Part shown: positions 61,725-64,000 of the stretch, in pieces
How positions within the stretch are numbered: the stretch's first letter is position 1
Layout of the letters: each line of letters begins with the position of its first letter
Origin: Pasteurellaceae bacterium 15-036681
Lineage (GTDB): Bacteria > Pseudomonadota > Gammaproteobacteria > Enterobacterales > Pasteurellaceae
Assembly: GCA_002002485.1 (NCBI GenBank)
Contig: MQVI01000001.1
Location: 62,001 to 126,000, forward strand
Length of the DNA: 64,000 bases
Direction of reading: 5' to 3'
Made by a program: the position numbers and the translations under genes
The notes under the pieces: model-generated
What the model was told of the DNA's origin: nothing
Seen by the model: only the letters and a program-made list of their open reading frames with translations
Databases searched by the model: none

Positions 61725-63023
61725 TTAACGATACTTATCCAAAAATTTATAATAATTAATCCCTATTTTCAGCGCCATTTTCTTCACTAAACGTCCACCA
61801 AAAACACTCGGGACTCTTAGGCCTTCAAAAATAGCCAAACGCTCATCATTGCCTTCGATTGCTTCAGCGATGATTCGCCCAGCGAGCCCTGTTAAAGCCA
61901 CGCCATGCCCTGAAAAACCATGAGCAAAATAGACATTTGGTTTAACACGTCCAAAATGAGGTGAAGCATTGATGGTCATATCAATAGGTCCACCCCAGCC
62001 ATAATCAATTTTGGTGTTTTCAAGCTGTGGAAAAACAAGCAACATATTTTGGCGCATTTTTTCGACCATATCGACATTAGTACTTGAATCACTCCCAAAT
62101 AGTAAACGGTTATCCGCGCTTAAACGATAATAATCAAGTAAATGATCGTTATCGCATACCGACATGCCATTATTGATAAGATTATCCGCTGTTTGCTGAT
62201 CTAAGCGCTCCGTCGCAATAATAAAGCTCTCTACAGGCAGAATTTTACGTGCTAATTTAAAGCCAATCTTCTTATTCAATTTAGAATCAATATAAGCATT
62301 TGTTGCAAGCACTACATTTTTAGCTATTACAGTCGCTTTTGGTGTAAAGACTTTGGCAATATCACCTTTTACATCAAGATCAAGCGCTGGGGAATGTTCA
62401 AAAATTTGCACACCCACGTCTAAACACGCCTTAGCAAGCCCTAAACAATAATTCAGGGGATGTAAATGCCCGGATTGGCTATCATAAAGCGCACCACAAT
62501 AAATTTCGCTACCTAGGTACTGCTTGAGTTGTACTTTATCCCACAGCTGCATATTCTGATAACCAAAGGTTTCTCGGCTTGCTTGTTCGACGGCAATTAA
62601 ATCATCCATACGACGCGAATTAAGCGCAAGAGTGGCGTAGCCTTTTTTCCAGTCACATTGAATATTATATTTCGCAACACGTTCGTCAATAATATTGATC
62701 GCTTCAAGAGACATGTCCCATAACTTACGTGCTTTATCAAAACCTACCTGTTCAATATATTCATCAATCCCTTCTTCAAAACCATTAATAGCTTGTCCAC
62801 CGCTACGTCCTGATGCACCAAATCCGATGCGCGCGCCTTCCAGCACAATTACGTTGTGCCCTCGTTCAGCAAGTTCTAATGCCGTTGATAAACCTAAAAA
62901 ACCGCCACCAATAATACAAGTATCAACGGATTGATTTTCAGTTAAGTTGGGAAGCTGAAAATGGATATTACGTGTATCTGAATAGTAAGTACGAATATGT
63001 TCTTGATGTGAAAAAGTCAGCAT
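61725..63023 (-). CDS. FAD-dependent amine/amino-acid oxidoreductase (PuuB/DadA-like)
   Basis: The 432-residue product is a DAO-family flavoprotein. It has the Rossmann FAD motif DTCIIGGGFLGLSTALELAE (GxGxxG variant, about residues 34-53), then GARIGFGASGRSGGQAINGF, typical of gamma-glutamylputrescine oxidase and related enzymes, and the C-terminal FAD contact DYGWGGPIDMTINASPHFGR and GFSGHGVALTGLAGRIIAEA. The substrate is probably an amino acid or N-substituted amine, but puuA/puuC/puuD-type genes are not adjacent, so no symbol is assigned. The ATG at 63023 lacks a strong ribosome-binding site (TTAAGCGATTTT). Confidence 0.87.
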   Translation of the reverse strand: MLTFSHQEHIRTYYSDTRNIHFQLPNLTENQSVDTCIIGGGFLGLSTALELAERGHNVIVLEGARIGFGASGRSGGQAINGFEEGIDEYIEQVGFDKARKLWDMSLEAINIIDERVAKYNIQCDWKKGYATLALNSRRMDDLIAVEQASRETFGYQNMQLWDKVQLKQYLGSEIYCGALYDSQSGHLHPLNYCLGLAKACLDVGVQIFEHSPALDLDVKGDIAKVFTPKATVIAKNVVLATNAYIDSKLNKKIGFKLARKILPVESFIIATERLDQQTADNLINNGMSVCDNDHLLDYYRLSADNRLLFGSDSSTNVDMVEKMRQNMLLVFPQLENTKIDYGWGGPIDMTINASPHFGRVKPNVYFAHGFSGHGVALTGLAGRIIAEAIEGNDERLAIFEGLRVPSVFGGRLVKKMALKIGINYYKFLDKYR

Positions 63024-63118
63024 AAAATCGCTTAATAAAAAATAAAAATAAGATGATTATTTTAAACTAAAACTTAAATAACGAGTAAAGATTTTTGAGA
63101 AGATTTGAACGTTTGAGA

Positions 63119-63195
63119 TGGCGCACCCGAGAGGATTCGAACCTCTGACCGCTCGGTTCGTAGCCGAGTACTCTATCCAGCTGAGCTACGGGTGC
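63119..63195 (-). tRNA. tRNA-Arg (anticodon ACG), copy 1
   Basis: The 77-nt cloverleaf has acceptor GCACCCG/CGGGTGC with encoded GCCA end, D arm TAGCTCAGCTGGATAGAGTA, anticodon arm CTCGGCTACGAACCGAG with ACG, and T arm AGAGGTTCGAATCCTCT. It closely matches E. coli tRNA-Arg(ACG). Confidence 0.97.
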
Positions 63196-63261
63196 GTTAT
63201 ATTGAAAGTAAGTTTATTTAAATTATCAGCGACTATTCATTCTTGATAGATAAAGAATAAA

Positions 63262-63338
63262 TGGCGCACCCGAGAGGATTCGAACCTCTGACCGCTCGGT
63301 TCGTAGCCGAGTACTCTATCCAGCTGAGCTACGGGTGC
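63262..63338 (-). tRNA. tRNA-Arg (anticodon ACG), copy 2
   Basis: This is identical over the full 77 bases to copy 1, 66 bases apart, so the pair is a tandem duplication of the gene within one tRNA operon. Confidence 0.97.
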
Positions 63339-63351
63339 GTGATAAAGTAAA

Positions 63352-63446
63352 TGGCGGTGAGAGAGGGATTCGAACCCTCGATGGAGCTTTTGAACCCCAT
63401 ACTCCCTTAGCAGGGGAGCGCCTTCAGCCTGCTCGGCCATCTCACC
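63352..63446 (-). tRNA. tRNA-Ser (anticodon GCT)
   Basis: The 95-nt class II tRNA has acceptor GGTGAGA/TCTCACC, anticodon arm CCCCTGCTAAGGG with GCT, a long variable arm, T arm GAGGGTTCGAATCCCTC, and encoded CCA. It is first of the Ser-Arg-Arg operon on the minus strand. Confidence 0.96.
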
Positions 63447-63605
63447 ACTCACTGTGTCTGTGGGGCGCATGATACTAGATTCAGAAAATAAGTCAAATTA
63501 TTTTTTCCAAAAAATTAAACACTTGCCTAGAATCTACCCATTACGGTGTTTTTTTATATTTTTAGATGAAAAATACTTCTATTTTCATAGAGTTATAAAA
63601 TAGTA

Positions 63606-63640
63606 CAAAAAAATTGCCCTTCTGAAAGGAAGGGCAATCA
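63606..63640 (-). terminator. Terminator of yajQ
   Basis: On the minus strand ATTGCCCTTC and GAAGGGCAAT form a 10-bp stem with a 6-base loop, followed by TTTTTTTGTAC. It begins 9 bases after the yajQ stop. Confidence 0.92.
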
Positions 63641-63648
63641 AAAATGGA

Positions 63649-64000
<352 letters not shown>

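Noticed and set aside
63119-63338. Two repeated 77-base segments as a repeat or attachment site
   Set aside because: They are complete identical tRNA-Arg genes; no integrase or truncated tRNA copy is present.

Overview
The window is chromosomal DNA from a member of the Pasteurellaceae, most likely of the Actinobacillus pleuropneumoniae / Mannheimia / Haemophilus ducreyi branch. Three things support this: the AT-rich coding style, the gene content (double-HPr fruB, fadR-nhaB-dsbB, kdsD-greB-dgt), and repeated ACAAGCGGT words. ACAAGCGGT is the core of the Apl-type DNA uptake signal; the Haemophilus influenzae type is AAGTGCGGT. The species cannot be fixed from the sequence alone.

Layout, left to right. 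1-4.4 kb: the start of the division/cell-wall cluster (rsmH cut by the window edge, mraZ with its three-repeat operator), then fadR divergent from nhaB-dsbB. 4.4-5.6 kb: a small accessory patch with two copies of a palindromic repeat and a toxin-first (HigBA-like) toxin-antitoxin pair with a clear promoter/operator. 5.7-12.6 kb: metG, a cyanide-insensitive-type bd oxidase operon with a 39-codon membrane peptide gene, a MocR-type regulator and ndk. 12.7-17.1 kb: the fructose PTS operon fruBKA, preceded by a perfect hairpin that is at once a terminator and a CRP-site match, and by a Cra-like site. 17.1-18.8 kb: an Xre regulator divergent from two lipoprotein genes. 19.0-21.8 kb: the tightly packed kdsD-greB-dgt operon. 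21.8-25.2 kb: an AT-rich accessory island of four unassigned or immunity-like genes and one frameshifted gene, flanked by 32-bp direct repeats. 25.2-34.4 kb: rapA, rho, hslR-hslO, dnaQ, tRNA-Asp, panF/yhdT and metJ. 34.6-43 kb: rnr, a GT32-like glycosyltransferase, ansB, a small outer-membrane barrel, a YeiH-family protein, cysK and hemH. 43-48.4 kb: valS and holC separated by an inserted unknown gene and a MITE-like inverted repeat, then znuA. 48.6-51.8 kb: ubiD, a solitary potD and satP. 51.9-58 kb: recF-dnaN-dnaA, a SufE-family gene, clpP-clpX. 58-64 kb: an ABC exporter, mltF, a 47-residue basic protein, a PuuB/DadA-like oxidase, two identical tRNA-Arg genes, tRNA-Ser and the C-terminal part of yajQ.

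Most of the window is ordinary housekeeping DNA. Its unusual content lies in (i) the island between dgt and rapA, which looks like a store of immunity-type genes without a visible toxin; (ii) the insertion between holC and valS; (iii) families of palindromic intergenic repeats at gene ends, some built from paired uptake sequences; and (iv) several very small genes that simple gene calling would miss. I found no CRISPR array, prophage, complete insertion sequence or rRNA operon, and no convincing wholly new multi-gene system.
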